Below are positions 54,649-63,107 of a stretch of 64,000 bases of DNA, in pieces (the first letter of the stretch is position 1; every line of letters begins with the position of its first letter). The stretch spans positions 3,441,001-3,505,000 of the forward strand of contig NZ_CP094351.1 of NCBI RefSeq assembly GCF_022807995.1, in the 5' to 3' direction. A program made the translations under genes and the position numbers. The notes under the pieces are model-generated. The model was not told where the DNA came from. It searched no databases and was given only the letters and a program-made list of their open reading frames with translations. This DNA is from Pseudomonas orientalis. GTDB taxonomy: Bacteria; Pseudomonadota; Gammaproteobacteria; Pseudomonadales; Pseudomonadaceae.

Positions 54649-55698
54649 TTAGAAACGCAGCGGCCACTGCCGCAGACGGTCACGCAGGGTGTGCAACAGG
54701 CGAATCAGGCCCTCGGGTTCCTTGATCAGGAACACGATGATCAACACGCCAAAAATGATTTTCTGCAGGTTCTGCAACTGCCCCGCATCGACCGAGCCGC
54801 CGAACAGCGCCTGCCCGGCGTGGCTGAGCAGGATCGGCAGCAGGCTGATGAAGGCCGCACCGACAAAGTTGCCGGCAATGCTGCCCATGCCGCCGATAAT
54901 GATGATGAACAGGATCTGGAACGAGCGGTTGATATCGAAGCTGCTGGCGCTGGCCGTGCCCAGGTAGGCGAACGCCCACAGCGCACCGGCAATCCCTAAG
55001 TAGAACGAGCTGACCGCGAACGCCAGGCGCTTGTAGCGCACCACCGGGATGCCGACCACGGCGGCGGCGGTGTCCATGTCGCGGATCGCCATCCAGTTGC
55101 GCCCGACCTGGCTGCGCACCAGGTTGACGGCGGTCCAGGTCAGCAGCAGCACCGTGACCAGGGTCAGCCAGTAGCGGCTCAACGGCGTGTTGAGGTCATG
55201 ACCGAACAGCGCCAGCGTCGGCGCGGAAATAGTGCCGGACGAACCATAGTTGTAGAACCAGGGGAATTTGACGAACAGCCATTCCAGGAAGAACTGCGCA
55301 GCCAGCGTGGTGACCATCAGGTAAAAACCCTTGATCCGCGAGCTGGGCAGGCCGAACAGCAGCCCCACCAGCGCGCTGATCACCCCGCCGCCCAGCAGCG
55401 CCACCGGCAGGCCCAGCTCGGGCAGGCGCAGCAAAAACCCGTAGGTGGCGAACGCGCCTACCGCCATGAAGCCCGCCGCGCCCACCGACGTTTGCCCCGT
55501 GTAGCCGGTCAGCAGGTTCAAGCCCAGCCCGGCCAGGGACAGCACCAGAAAGGGGATCAGGATCGCGTTGAGCCAATAGTCGTTGCCCCACAGCGGCACC
55601 ACGACAAAGGCCAGCGCCAGCAGACCGAGCAGGCTCCAGGGAACGCGGCGTTGCATCAGCACGAGCGGCGCGGTTTCTTGAACGACGGGAATCGACAT
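54649..55698 (-). CDS. Branched-chain-type ABC permease, LivM-like
   Basis: The 349-residue integral membrane subunit has about nine helices with the LivM signature GLNLLTGYTGQTSVGAAGFM and the C-terminal coupling region FIIIIGGMGSIAGNFVGAAF. ATG 55698 (MSIPVVQETAPLVL) is chosen; the longer open frame from 55776 runs into livH. Four bases after the LivH-like gene. Confidence 0.9.
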   Translation of the reverse strand: MSIPVVQETAPLVLMQRRVPWSLLGLLALAFVVVPLWGNDYWLNAILIPFLVLSLAGLGLNLLTGYTGQTSVGAAGFMAVGAFATYGFLLRLPELGLPVALLGGGVISALVGLLFGLPSSRIKGFYLMVTTLAAQFFLEWLFVKFPWFYNYGSSGTISAPTLALFGHDLNTPLSRYWLTLVTVLLLTWTAVNLVRSQVGRNWMAIRDMDTAAAVVGIPVVRYKRLAFAVSSFYLGIAGALWAFAYLGTASASSFDINRSFQILFIIIIGGMGSIAGNFVGAAFISLLPILLSHAGQALFGGSVDAGQLQNLQKIIFGVLIIVFLIKEPEGLIRLLHTLRDRLRQWPLRF

Positions 55699-55702
55699 GC
55701 TT

Positions 55703-56584
55703 TCAGACTCGCTCGATGGCCCGCTCGCCGAACAGGCCGGCGGGACGGATATACAGGAAGGCCAACGCCAATACATAGGCGAACCATGGCGTGATACCGC
55801 CGCCGATCAACGGGCCGAGATACACCTCGGCGAGGTTCTCGGCGGCGCCGACGATCAACCCGCCGGCAATCGCCCCGCCAATCGAGGTAAAGCCACCGAT
55901 GATCAACACCGGCAAGGCCTTGAGCACCACCAGCGACAACGAGAACTGCACCCCCTGGCGCGCGCCCCACAGCAGCCCCGCGACCAGCCCGACGATGCCG
56001 GCCGCCGCCCAGACGATCTGCCAGATCCGATTGAGGTTGATGCCGATGGACAGCGCCGCCGTGGTGTCATCCGCCACCGCGCGCAGGGATATGCCGATGC
56101 GGGTCTTGTTGAACAGCAGCGCGAGGACGGTCACCAGCACTACGGCAGCCGCCGCGGCGATCAGGTCGAACTGGCTGAGCATCAGCGGGCCGACAAACAG
56201 CGGCACGTCATCGATGCCCAGGTCCAGCGCGCGTACCTGCGAGCCCATCAGGCCCTGGGCCAGGCCTTCGATGATGAACGACAGGCCCAGCGTGGCCATG
56301 AACAGGGTGATCTGCGAACGGTTCACCAGCGGGCGCAAGACCAGCCGCTCGATGAGCAAGGCGCCGACGATCATCACCACTACCGTCAGCAGCAGCGCCA
56401 AGGCAAACGGCACGCCCTGGTCGTGCAGACTGACGAAGGTCAGCGCGGCAAACAGCAGCATCGCGCCCTGGGCGAAATTGAACACGCCGCTGGCCTTGTA
56501 GATCAGCACGAAGCCGATGGCGACCAACGAGTACAGGGTGCCGGCGAGCAAACCGCCGAGCAGGGTTTCGAAGAAAAAGATCAT
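55703..56584 (-). CDS. Branched-chain-type ABC permease, LivH-like
   Basis: The 293-residue membrane subunit has eight helices, with LVAIGFVLIYKASGVFNFAQ near the start and the LivH motif PVLIIGGFTSIGGAIAGGLI. Its ATG shares the stop codon of the LivG-like gene. It pairs with LivM to form the pore. Confidence 0.92.
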   Translation of the reverse strand: MIFFFETLLGGLLAGTLYSLVAIGFVLIYKASGVFNFAQGAMLLFAALTFVSLHDQGVPFALALLLTVVVMIVGALLIERLVLRPLVNRSQITLFMATLGLSFIIEGLAQGLMGSQVRALDLGIDDVPLFVGPLMLSQFDLIAAAAAVVLVTVLALLFNKTRIGISLRAVADDTTAALSIGINLNRIWQIVWAAAGIVGLVAGLLWGARQGVQFSLSLVVLKALPVLIIGGFTSIGGAIAGGLIVGAAENLAEVYLGPLIGGGITPWFAYVLALAFLYIRPAGLFGERAIERV

Positions 56585-57354
56585 CAGTGCACCGCCCCCA
56601 GATAGGCCGCGATCACGTCGGGGTTGGCCTGCACCTGGGCCGGCGTGCCGTCGCCGACTTTGCGCCCGTAGTCGAGCACCACCACGTGGTCGGACAGGCC
56701 CATGACCACGCCCATGTCGTGCTCGATCAACACCACGGTGGTGCCCAGATCGCGATTAACGTCGGCGACGAAGCGCGCCATGTCCTGTTTCTCTTGCGCG
56801 TTCATGCCGGCCATGGGTTCGTCGAGCAGCAACAGGCTGGGCCCGGCGATCAGCGCGCGGCCCAACTCCACGCGCTTTTGCAGGCCGTAGGACAGGTTGC
56901 CCACCGGCACCTCGCGATGGGCTTGCAGCTCAAGAAATTCAAGGATGCCCTGCCCGCGCAGGCGAAACGCCTCGGCTTCACGCCGCGCACGCGGCAGGCC
57001 GAGGGCCTGCTCGATCAAGCTGGAACGCGTATGCCTCGACAGGCCGGTAAGGATGTTGTCGAGCACGCTCATTTTCTTGAACAGCGCATTGTTCTGGAAC
57101 GTACGGCCGATGCCTCGGCGGGCGGCGCCCAGCGGATCGATGCGGTGCAAGTGTTGCGCCTCGAACACGATTTCACCGGCATCGAAGCGATACACACCGT
57201 TGAGCACATTGAGCAACGAGCTCTTGCCTGCGCCGTTGGGTCCGATCAGCGCGCAGATCTCGCCGCGCCGCACCTCGAAAGACAACGCATTGATCGCCTT
57301 GACGCCTTTGAACGACAGCGAAATATCGCGCACCTGGAGAATGGTCTGGCTCAT
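56584..57354 (-). CDS. Branched-chain-type ABC importer ATPase, LivG-like
   Basis: The 256-residue ATPase has Walker A GPNGAGKSS, the LivG-type GRTFQNNALFKKMSVLDNIL, signature NLSYGLQKRVELGRAL (LSYG variant) and Walker B LLLLDEPMAGMN. The first nucleotide-binding subunit of the importer, it overlaps both neighbours by a few bases. Confidence 0.92.
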   Translation of the reverse strand: MSQTILQVRDISLSFKGVKAINALSFEVRRGEICALIGPNGAGKSSLLNVLNGVYRFDAGEIVFEAQHLHRIDPLGAARRGIGRTFQNNALFKKMSVLDNILTGLSRHTRSSLIEQALGLPRARREAEAFRLRGQGILEFLELQAHREVPVGNLSYGLQKRVELGRALIAGPSLLLLDEPMAGMNAQEKQDMARFVADVNRDLGTTVVLIEHDMGVVMGLSDHVVVLDYGRKVGDGTPAQVQANPDVIAAYLGAVH

Positions 57355-58199
57355 GCAATGTCCCGTTTGAATTCGGCCAGCCAGATTGGCTCGGCAGTGG
57401 TTTTAAGCGGTTGCCAGATATAGCCCAGGCGCTGGAAACCGAGCAGCTTGCGCACCCGGTTTTTCAGCAACCGGCGCAGGCCGCTGTGCGGATGGGCGAT
57501 GGCCCAGTCACACAGACGTCGACGCCAGGTACCGTGGGCGGCGAGGCGGCTTTCGATCTCATCGGCCAGGTGCTGCAAACGTTCGGGTGACAGCAGCAGG
57601 CCGGTCGGGGCGACTTCGCTGCGATCGCGTCGCGCCGACGCCTGTGTCTCCGGAAACGCCAGGCCGTGGCCGCTGTCGAGCCACTGCTCCAGCACCACGG
57701 CAAGACCGCCTCGCCAGTGCGTACCCTCCTCGCTCCACAACACCGTTTCTGCGCCGGGTTGCCACCAGCGTTGCAGGCGTTGCACCGGGTCGACCGGGCC
57801 GAGCAGTTGAGCGAAGTCCAGGCGCTGGGTAAATGTCCAATCGGGTTGGCGTCCTTGAACGCAGGCGTGACTGGGATGCAGGCGCCAGAGCTGTTGCTCC
57901 AGGGCTTGCGGCTCCAGATCATCGGCCAGCGTCAGGACCTGCCCGCCCACGGATTGGGCGGCCAGCGCCAGCAACAGCAGGTTCGGCTCAAATGCGCCGA
58001 TGAGCGCCAGCCGCGACTGTTCGCTGAAGCCCTGCTGGCGCAAGCCGTCAGCCAGGCGTCCGACGTCACGCAGCACGTCGATCCAGCGCCACGCATGCCA
58101 TTGGCCCTGGCGTTTGTGACGCAGGGCAACGTGCAAGGGTGTGAGTTGTGCCCAGTGGTGCAGGCGTTCAAGGGCGGCTTTGGGTTCGGGCACGCTCAT
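57351..58199 (-). CDS. Shrunken acyl-CoA synthetase-like (ANL) protein lacking the catalytic motifs
   Basis: The 282-residue protein is clearly related to AMP-binding acyl-CoA synthetases for its first 120 residues (HHWAQLTPLHVALRHKRQG, IDVLRDVGRLADGLRQQGFS, ALIGAFEPNLLLLALAAQSV). The ATP-binding Ser/Thr-Gly loop (TSGTTGxPKG), the YxxTE adenine motif and the GD hinge are all absent. The C-terminal 100 residues (LQHLADEIESRLAAHGTWRR, RLLKNRVRKLLGFQRLGYIW) resemble the regulatory helical insert of FadD15-like enzymes. The frame is intact and overlaps the LivG-like gene, so it is expressed but unlikely to activate acids alone. Confidence 0.72.
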   Translation of the reverse strand: MSVPEPKAALERLHHWAQLTPLHVALRHKRQGQWHAWRWIDVLRDVGRLADGLRQQGFSEQSRLALIGAFEPNLLLLALAAQSVGGQVLTLADDLEPQALEQQLWRLHPSHACVQGRQPDWTFTQRLDFAQLLGPVDPVQRLQRWWQPGAETVLWSEEGTHWRGGLAVVLEQWLDSGHGLAFPETQASARRDRSEVAPTGLLLSPERLQHLADEIESRLAAHGTWRRRLCDWAIAHPHSGLRRLLKNRVRKLLGFQRLGYIWQPLKTTAEPIWLAEFKRDIA

Positions 58200-58267
58200 A
58201 GGGATGACTCCTATTGGATGTTTGAGCGTGCGGTGGTCCGCTGGCTGAAATATTCAAACGACACAGG

Positions 58268-58365
58268 ACAAATGTGGGAGGGGGCTTGCCCCCGATGGCG
58301 GTGGGTCAGTTAGGACACCTTTGCCTGGCCTGCCGCTATCGGGGGCAAGCCCCCTCCCACAGGGG
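58268..58365. repeat. REPIN overlapping the 3' end of the FMN monooxygenase gene
   Basis: GTGGGAGGGGGCTTGCCCCC and its complement are separated by about 50 bases, the same class as at 5240. The right arm and loop are read as codons of the monooxygenase gene, whose stop lies in the REPIN loop at 58310-58312. Confidence 0.9.
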
Positions 58366-59743
58366 TTTTGTGTGAGCCAGACAGGTCGCGGTAGCTGGCG
58401 CCGGGGTGATTGGCGCCCAGCCTCGGCCCCTCGCCAAACAACTTTTCGCGCAACGTGCCCTGGGCGTATTCGGTCTTGTACACGCCGCGCTTCTGCAGCT
58501 CCGGCACCAGCAATTCCACGGCGTCGACAAAGGTTTCGTGGGTCAGCGCATAGGCCAGGTTGAAGCCGTCCACATCGGTCTCCTCCACCCATTCCTGCAG
58601 CAGGTCCGCCACCGTCTGCGGACCGCCGACAAACAGCGGGCCAAAGCCGCCGATGCCGACCCAGTTGGCCAGTTCATTCGGCGTCCAGACCTTGTCTGGA
58701 TCCGCCGTGGAAAAGGCTTCCACCGCCGACTGGATGGCGTTGGTGTGCACATGCTTGAGTGGCTCGTCGGGTTTGAACTGGCTGAAATCGATGCCGGTCC
58801 AGCCGGAGATCAGCGCCATCGCGCCTTCGTAGCTGACATAGGACGTGTAGTCATCGAACTTGGCCTTGGCCTGCGCGTCGGTCTCGCCGACGATCACCGT
58901 CTGCAGGTTGAAGATCAGGATTTTGCGCGGATCACGCCCCGCCTCGGCCGCACGCCGGCGAATATCGGCGACGGTCTTTTTCAGCAGCACCTTGGACGGC
59001 GCGGCCACGAACACGCACTCGGCCTGTTCGGCGGCGAACTGTTTGCCCCGGCTCGATGCGCCGGCCTGGTACAGCACCGGTGTGCGCTGCGGCGAGGGTT
59101 CGCACAGGTGGATGCCGGGCACCTGGAAGTGTTTGCCCACATGGCCAATCTCGTGGATTTTGCTCGGGTCGCTGAAAATCCGTCGATCACGGTCGCGCAG
59201 CACCGCCCCCTCCTCCCAGCTGCCTTCCCAGAGTTTGTAGCAAACCTGCAGGTATTCCTCGGCATAGTCGTAGCGCGCGTCGTGCTCAGTCTGGGCTTTC
59301 TGGCCGAGATTCCTGGCACCGCTTTCCAGGTAGGAGGTGACAATGTTCCAACCGACGCGGCCTTTGGTCAGGTGATCGAGGGTAGAGAGCCTGCGCGCAA
59401 ACGGGTACGGATGTTCGAAGGACAGCGAGGCAGTCAGGCCGAACCCCAGATGTTCGGTGACCAGGGCCATGGGGGCGATCAGCGACAGCGGATCATTGAC
59501 CGGCACTTGCGTCGCCTGGCGGATCGCCGCGTCGCCGTTGCCGTTGTAGACGTCGTAGATGCCGAGCACGTCGGCGATGAACAGCCCGTCGAATTTGCCG
59601 CGTTCGAGGATTTTCGCCAGGTCCGTCCAGTATTCCAGGTCCTTGTATTGCCAGGAACGGTCGCGGGGGTGCGCCCACAAACCGGGCGACTGGTGGCCGA
59701 CACAGTTCATGTCGAAGGCATTCAGGCGAATTTCGCGAGACAT
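58310..59743 (-). CDS. NtaA/SnaA/DszA-family FMN-dependent monooxygenase
   Basis: The 477-residue bacterial-luciferase-like monooxygenase uses FMNH2 from a separate reductase. Family marks are LNAFDMNCVGHQSPGLWAHP, the HPYPFARRLSTLDHLTKGRV block, GWNIVTSYLESGARNLG and VLYQAGASSRGKQFAAEQAE. Relatives oxidise nitrilotriacetate, dibenzothiophene sulfone or alkyl sulfides. ATG 59743 overlaps the stop of the upstream 108-residue gene. The last 16 or so residues (VGGGLPPIAAGQAKVS) come from REPIN DNA, an added tail. Confidence 0.88.
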   Translation of the reverse strand: MSREIRLNAFDMNCVGHQSPGLWAHPRDRSWQYKDLEYWTDLAKILERGKFDGLFIADVLGIYDVYNGNGDAAIRQATQVPVNDPLSLIAPMALVTEHLGFGLTASLSFEHPYPFARRLSTLDHLTKGRVGWNIVTSYLESGARNLGQKAQTEHDARYDYAEEYLQVCYKLWEGSWEEGAVLRDRDRRIFSDPSKIHEIGHVGKHFQVPGIHLCEPSPQRTPVLYQAGASSRGKQFAAEQAECVFVAAPSKVLLKKTVADIRRRAAEAGRDPRKILIFNLQTVIVGETDAQAKAKFDDYTSYVSYEGAMALISGWTGIDFSQFKPDEPLKHVHTNAIQSAVEAFSTADPDKVWTPNELANWVGIGGFGPLFVGGPQTVADLLQEWVEETDVDGFNLAYALTHETFVDAVELLVPELQKRGVYKTEYAQGTLREKLFGEGPRLGANHPGASYRDLSGSHKTPVGGGLPPIAAGQAKVS

Positions 59744-60069
59744 CAAAGCACTCCGTTGAGGTGGTAGTTGCCGACGATCCGGTATTTCACGCGCAGCGGG
59801 TCATCGAGCGGCGACGGCAGCGCGGTGCGGTGGCCGGTCAATTCGAACTCCGCATTGCTGGCGGCGATAAGGGCTTCGGCGGCCGCGATCTGTGCCTCGG
59901 TGACAGCCACCGGGCTCGGGTCGGTTTCGGCGCGCTCGAACAGGGCCGCAGCCACGTCGACACGAATCTGCAAGTCGCCAAAGCGACTGATCACGTAAGG
60001 GTCGTCGCTGCGCTCGACAAAGCGGCGGGTGGTCTCGAGCAGTTGGCGCGCATGGTTCAGTGCAGTCAT
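59743..60069 (-). CDS. Small C-terminal-domain-only acyl-CoA-dehydrogenase/SfnB-like protein
   Basis: The 108-residue protein aligns with the end of the upstream SfnB-like enzyme: DDPLRVKYRIVGNYHLNGVL here against HDPARWKYHLIGNFVLNGV there. EALIAASNAEFELTGHRTAL here matches LLASSKLFELAGTRS there. Only the C-terminal helical bundle is present; the substrate and flavin domains are missing. It has its own start and overlaps the monooxygenase start by ATGA, suggesting a functional small protein rather than debris. Its role is unknown. Confidence 0.7.
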   Translation of the reverse strand: MTALNHARQLLETTRRFVERSDDPYVISRFGDLQIRVDVAAALFERAETDPSPVAVTEAQIAAAEALIAASNAEFELTGHRTALPSPLDDPLRVKYRIVGNYHLNGVL

Positions 60070-60081
60070 GGGTGAGGTTCC

Positions 60082-61278
60082 TCAGTTCCAGGCGTGGCGT
60101 GCAGGCTTCACGCCGTTGAGCACAAAGTTGCCGATCAAGTGGTATTTCCAGCGCGCCGGGTCGTGCAAGGTGTGGGTGCGGGCGTTACGCCAGAAACGAT
60201 CGAGGTTGTGCTTGCCGGTGACCGAGCGAGTGCCGGCCAGCTCGAAGAGTTTGCTGCTGGCGAGCAAGGCCGTTTCGGCGGACAGCACCTTGGCCTGGGC
60301 GACGATCAGCGAGGCATTGGCGACAGTGTCTTCATTCGGTTCGGCGAGAGCGAGGTCGACCGCCCTGCCCGCCTTGGCGAGCATCGCTTCGGTGCCGTGC
60401 ACGCGCCACGCCAGGTCGCCGATGGCGGCAAGGGTGAACGGGTCTTGCCAGCCGTGGTCCTGCTGGCTGTCGATCCAGGGTCGTGCCTGGCGGGCGTGAA
60501 TTTTCGCCTGCTCCAGCGCCCCCAGCGCGATGCCGGTATCGACTGCCGCCTGGATAATCTGCGAGATCGGGCCGTTGGCGGTGGGTTGGTCAAACGCCAG
60601 GTATGCGGGGATGACCGCACTCGAAGGCACGCTCACAGCGTCGAGGGTTACCCCACCGCTGGCGGTGGTGCGCTGGCCGAAGCCATCCCAGCTGTCGATC
60701 ACCGTGAGGCCGGACGCATCGCGTTCGACAAAGGCAATCAGCGCCTGGCCATGCTCGTCGTTGCCGACGGTCGGCACGATGTGCGCAAACAGCGCGCCGG
60801 TGCAGTAGAACTTCTCACCGTCAATGCGGGCCGTATCGCCGTCGACGCGAATCTGCGTGTCGAAAGTGCCGGCGTTTTTGCTCTTGGCTTCGGAAAAGGC
60901 ATTGCCGAAGCGATAGCCCGCCAGCACCTTGCCGAAGTAGTGGCGCTTCTGCTCTTCGGTGGCGGTTTGCAGGAGGATATCCACCACGCCGAGATGGTTC
61001 TGCGGAATCTGCCCCAGTGAAGGGTCGGCGGCGGAAATCAGCTTGATCACCTCGGCCACGGTCACATAGGACACCTCGGCGCCGCCGTAGGCCTTGGGAA
61101 TGGTGATACCCCACAGGCCGCTGGCAGAGAACTCGTCGAGTTCCGCCACGGGCAGGCGCCGCTCACGGTCGCGCTCGCTGGCCTCAACGGCAAACCGCGC
61201 CGCCAGCCGTGTGGCAACCTCGATGGCCTCCGCGTCCGAGCGGATGATATGGGCTGAGTAGTGAGGGTGAGCTGACAT
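60082..61278 (-). CDS. SfnB-family sulfur-acquisition flavin oxidoreductase (acyl-CoA dehydrogenase fold)
   Basis: The 398-residue flavoenzyme of the DszC/SfnB branch of the acyl-CoA dehydrogenase fold carries SASGLWGITIPKAYGGAEVS, FGNAFSEAKSKNAGTFDTQI, DGEKFYCTGALFAHIVPTVG and the C-terminal LDRFWRNARTHTLHDPARWK. SfnB-type proteins are linked with growth on dimethyl sulfone and other sulfur sources in Pseudomonas. It is the first gene of the ten-gene operon; the promoter lies in 61279-61528. The enzyme probably acts on the compound brought in by the Liv-type importer. Confidence 0.85.
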   Translation of the reverse strand: MSAHPHYSAHIIRSDAEAIEVATRLAARFAVEASERDRERRLPVAELDEFSASGLWGITIPKAYGGAEVSYVTVAEVIKLISAADPSLGQIPQNHLGVVDILLQTATEEQKRHYFGKVLAGYRFGNAFSEAKSKNAGTFDTQIRVDGDTARIDGEKFYCTGALFAHIVPTVGNDEHGQALIAFVERDASGLTVIDSWDGFGQRTTASGGVTLDAVSVPSSAVIPAYLAFDQPTANGPISQIIQAAVDTGIALGALEQAKIHARQARPWIDSQQDHGWQDPFTLAAIGDLAWRVHGTEAMLAKAGRAVDLALAEPNEDTVANASLIVAQAKVLSAETALLASSKLFELAGTRSVTGKHNLDRFWRNARTHTLHDPARWKYHLIGNFVLNGVKPARHAWN

Positions 61279-61528
61279 GGGCCGACTCCAGGCTCTGAAT
61301 GAATAACAGAGTCAGTGCAGGAGTCGTGCCGTATTTAAATCACCATAACAATCAATAGTTTATAAAAATAACCGCTGTTTTGCGCTATCACCAGACAGCA
61401 AAATGTCTATTTGCTGTTGCACTACCAACAGCTGAACAGTCCTGCGTCGAAATGATCATCAGCCTCCCCGCAAAGAACCAACACGACAATCCGCGCGGCG
61501 TTTTACGGGAAGCCTGGACCCAGCAGCG
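61279..61528. promoter_or_regulatory. AT-rich promoter region of the SfnB/Liv operon
   Basis: This 250-base stretch has an A/T-rich block at 61331-61372 (minus strand ATTTTTATAAACTATTGATT and neighbours), about 60-95 bases before the SfnB-like ATG, as expected for a sulfur-starvation promoter. I found no clear sigma54 -24/-12 pair and no CysB site I could defend. No terminator for the upstream effector-like gene is evident. Confidence 0.4.
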
Positions 61529-62992
61529 TCAGATCGTCTGGCTGCCACCGCCAAGGGGTCTGACCTCATACTTGCCCTCGACCACGCTATTGACCGCATG
61601 CTCGACCTCTGCCCTCGCCTGTGCTGCGCGCTCAGGGTTGTTGGCTTCCCAGCGTTCAATATTTCGCCGCCCGAATTGATCGATAAAGGCGTTCTTCCTG
61701 TCGGCCATGATGTTGGTCATTTGTTGTGTGTCGACATTGTGTTCCGGGCTCTTGTCGCGGTACGGGAAGTCCTGACCGCCCGCCACCCAGTTTTCGGTAA
61801 AAAACTGCTGGAGTGCGTGCTCGGGCAATACCGATAATCTGTAGGCCACTTCAAGAGCAGGCCCAAGCGCCTTTTCGTGGGTCTGGATATTTTTGGCCTC
61901 ATAAATATCGTTTTCGGTCTTGACCATATCCTTGATGGTGGAAAGAAGCGGCCTGCTGCGCGGGATGGTGCTGATACCTGTCAGCGAGGGAGGAAAGTCG
62001 CTGGAAAATGTTGAATCCTTTCGCTCAAACAAGCTGGTGGATTGCAACGGATTTTCCGGTCGCGCGCCCTGGGTTGCACGCTCAAAGCTCTCCGCCTTGG
62101 AGAGCCCGCCAAACCCCAGAGTCCCACTCCCACCAAAATCAACCGTCATGCCCTTATATTGACCTTTGGCATTGTCGGGTTGAAAATAACCAAAATTACA
62201 AAATGAAAAATTCAAGTAATCCCAATTATTAATCAACCGCGAGGCAAAGTAGTGCTGTTGCTGTTCCTGCTTAAGCTCCGACGGCAGCAAGTCATTCAGC
62301 TTTTCCAGCACCGAAAACTTGATCAGGTTTTCAGCCTTTACTTTATCCAGTACACCTGGCGCCTGCCGATGCTGGCCGTCAGGAAAGGCTTGATAAATAT
62401 CTTCAAGACGACTGTCCGCATTTTTATAGCTTTGAACGAGCGCATGATAAGAATCAATGATTTTTTCAGTGCCCGGCGCGCCGGCGAGCGATCTTTCACC
62501 TGCTGCTTTAATTAAATCAGGCATCACAGTGGTATCTAACAAGAAAGTACCAAGGTCCTTGAAGCTCGGCTCAACCTTGGACGCAACACAAGAAAATTTT
62601 GACAAATCGGCATTCGCGGAAAAGTCGCCCCTGGTGGTTTTATTAAAGTCAAAAAAACCTTCACAACCATTGCACAACATCATTTTGGGCGCGCCCAACC
62701 CGGTCATCGCAAATAAATTACCCATCACCACCTCTTCGGCGGCGACGTAATTAGTGTAGTAAGGATTTTTTACGCGATATAATTCATCATTATGTTCAAT
62801 AAACTGGGCATCACGCGTAAATAAAATACCATTGCTGCTGCGCTCCACGGGCACGCCACCCGACAGGTTAACGGGAGCCTTCGGCGCGGCCCCGCGAGAT
62901 CGCTCTGCGTCGACGTGGGTTGTTGACATACTTGAAGGCGCGGCCGACAAGGTATAGGACGGTAACGCCGGAGAACCGGAAGAAATCAACAT
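61529..62992 (-). CDS. Putative type III secreted effector with kinase-like motifs
   Basis: The 487-residue protein has no signal peptide. Its N-terminus MLISSGSPALPSYTLSAAPS fits the type III export pattern: aliphatic residue at 3, Ser-rich, and no acidic residue until D28. The body has kinase-like pieces in order: YRVK (K75), AAEEVV (E86/E87), GLGAPKMML, then NNWDYLN (D258, N261) and VDFGGSGTLGFGG (D285-F-G). This resembles the HipA or PI-kinase-like arrangement of ATP-binding Lys, catalytic Asp, metal Asn and DFG. The start at 62992 has GAGG ten bases upstream; an earlier ATG at 63043 spoils the N-terminal signature. It lies downstream of another effector-like gene, likely one transcript. 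I do not recognise a named effector. Confidence 0.65.
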   Translation of the reverse strand: MLISSGSPALPSYTLSAAPSSMSTTHVDAERSRGAAPKAPVNLSGGVPVERSSNGILFTRDAQFIEHNDELYRVKNPYYTNYVAAEEVVMGNLFAMTGLGAPKMMLCNGCEGFFDFNKTTRGDFSANADLSKFSCVASKVEPSFKDLGTFLLDTTVMPDLIKAAGERSLAGAPGTEKIIDSYHALVQSYKNADSRLEDIYQAFPDGQHRQAPGVLDKVKAENLIKFSVLEKLNDLLPSELKQEQQQHYFASRLINNWDYLNFSFCNFGYFQPDNAKGQYKGMTVDFGGSGTLGFGGLSKAESFERATQGARPENPLQSTSLFERKDSTFSSDFPPSLTGISTIPRSRPLLSTIKDMVKTENDIYEAKNIQTHEKALGPALEVAYRLSVLPEHALQQFFTENWVAGGQDFPYRDKSPEHNVDTQQMTNIMADRKNAFIDQFGRRNIERWEANNPERAAQARAEVEHAVNSVVEGKYEVRPLGGGSQTI

Positions 62993-63107
62993 AGCCAGGA
63001 CCTCTGCATGTAATAGATACACTCTAATGGTCGCCTCACCCACCCAAGGTCGGCGAAGGGCAGCCCAAAAAGCGGCGCAGCATTCAACTATTTACCTGAT
63101 GCGCACT

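Noticed and set aside
52222..54999. A 925-codon plus-strand frame opposite the Liv importer genes
   Set aside because: The translation is His/Gln/Arg-rich without family signatures, while the minus strand encodes clear ABC importer subunits with overlapping starts and stops.
61412..61427. A GG-N10-GC sequence on the minus strand that might be a sigma54 promoter for the SfnB/Liv operon
   Set aside because: Only the invariant GG and GC match; the -12 element reads CAGCA instead of TTGCA, so the match is too weak to call.
63001..63107. Possible hrp box between the two effector-like genes
   Set aside because: Neither GGAACC nor CCACNNA occurs in the correct orientation; the second gene is probably read from the first gene's transcript.
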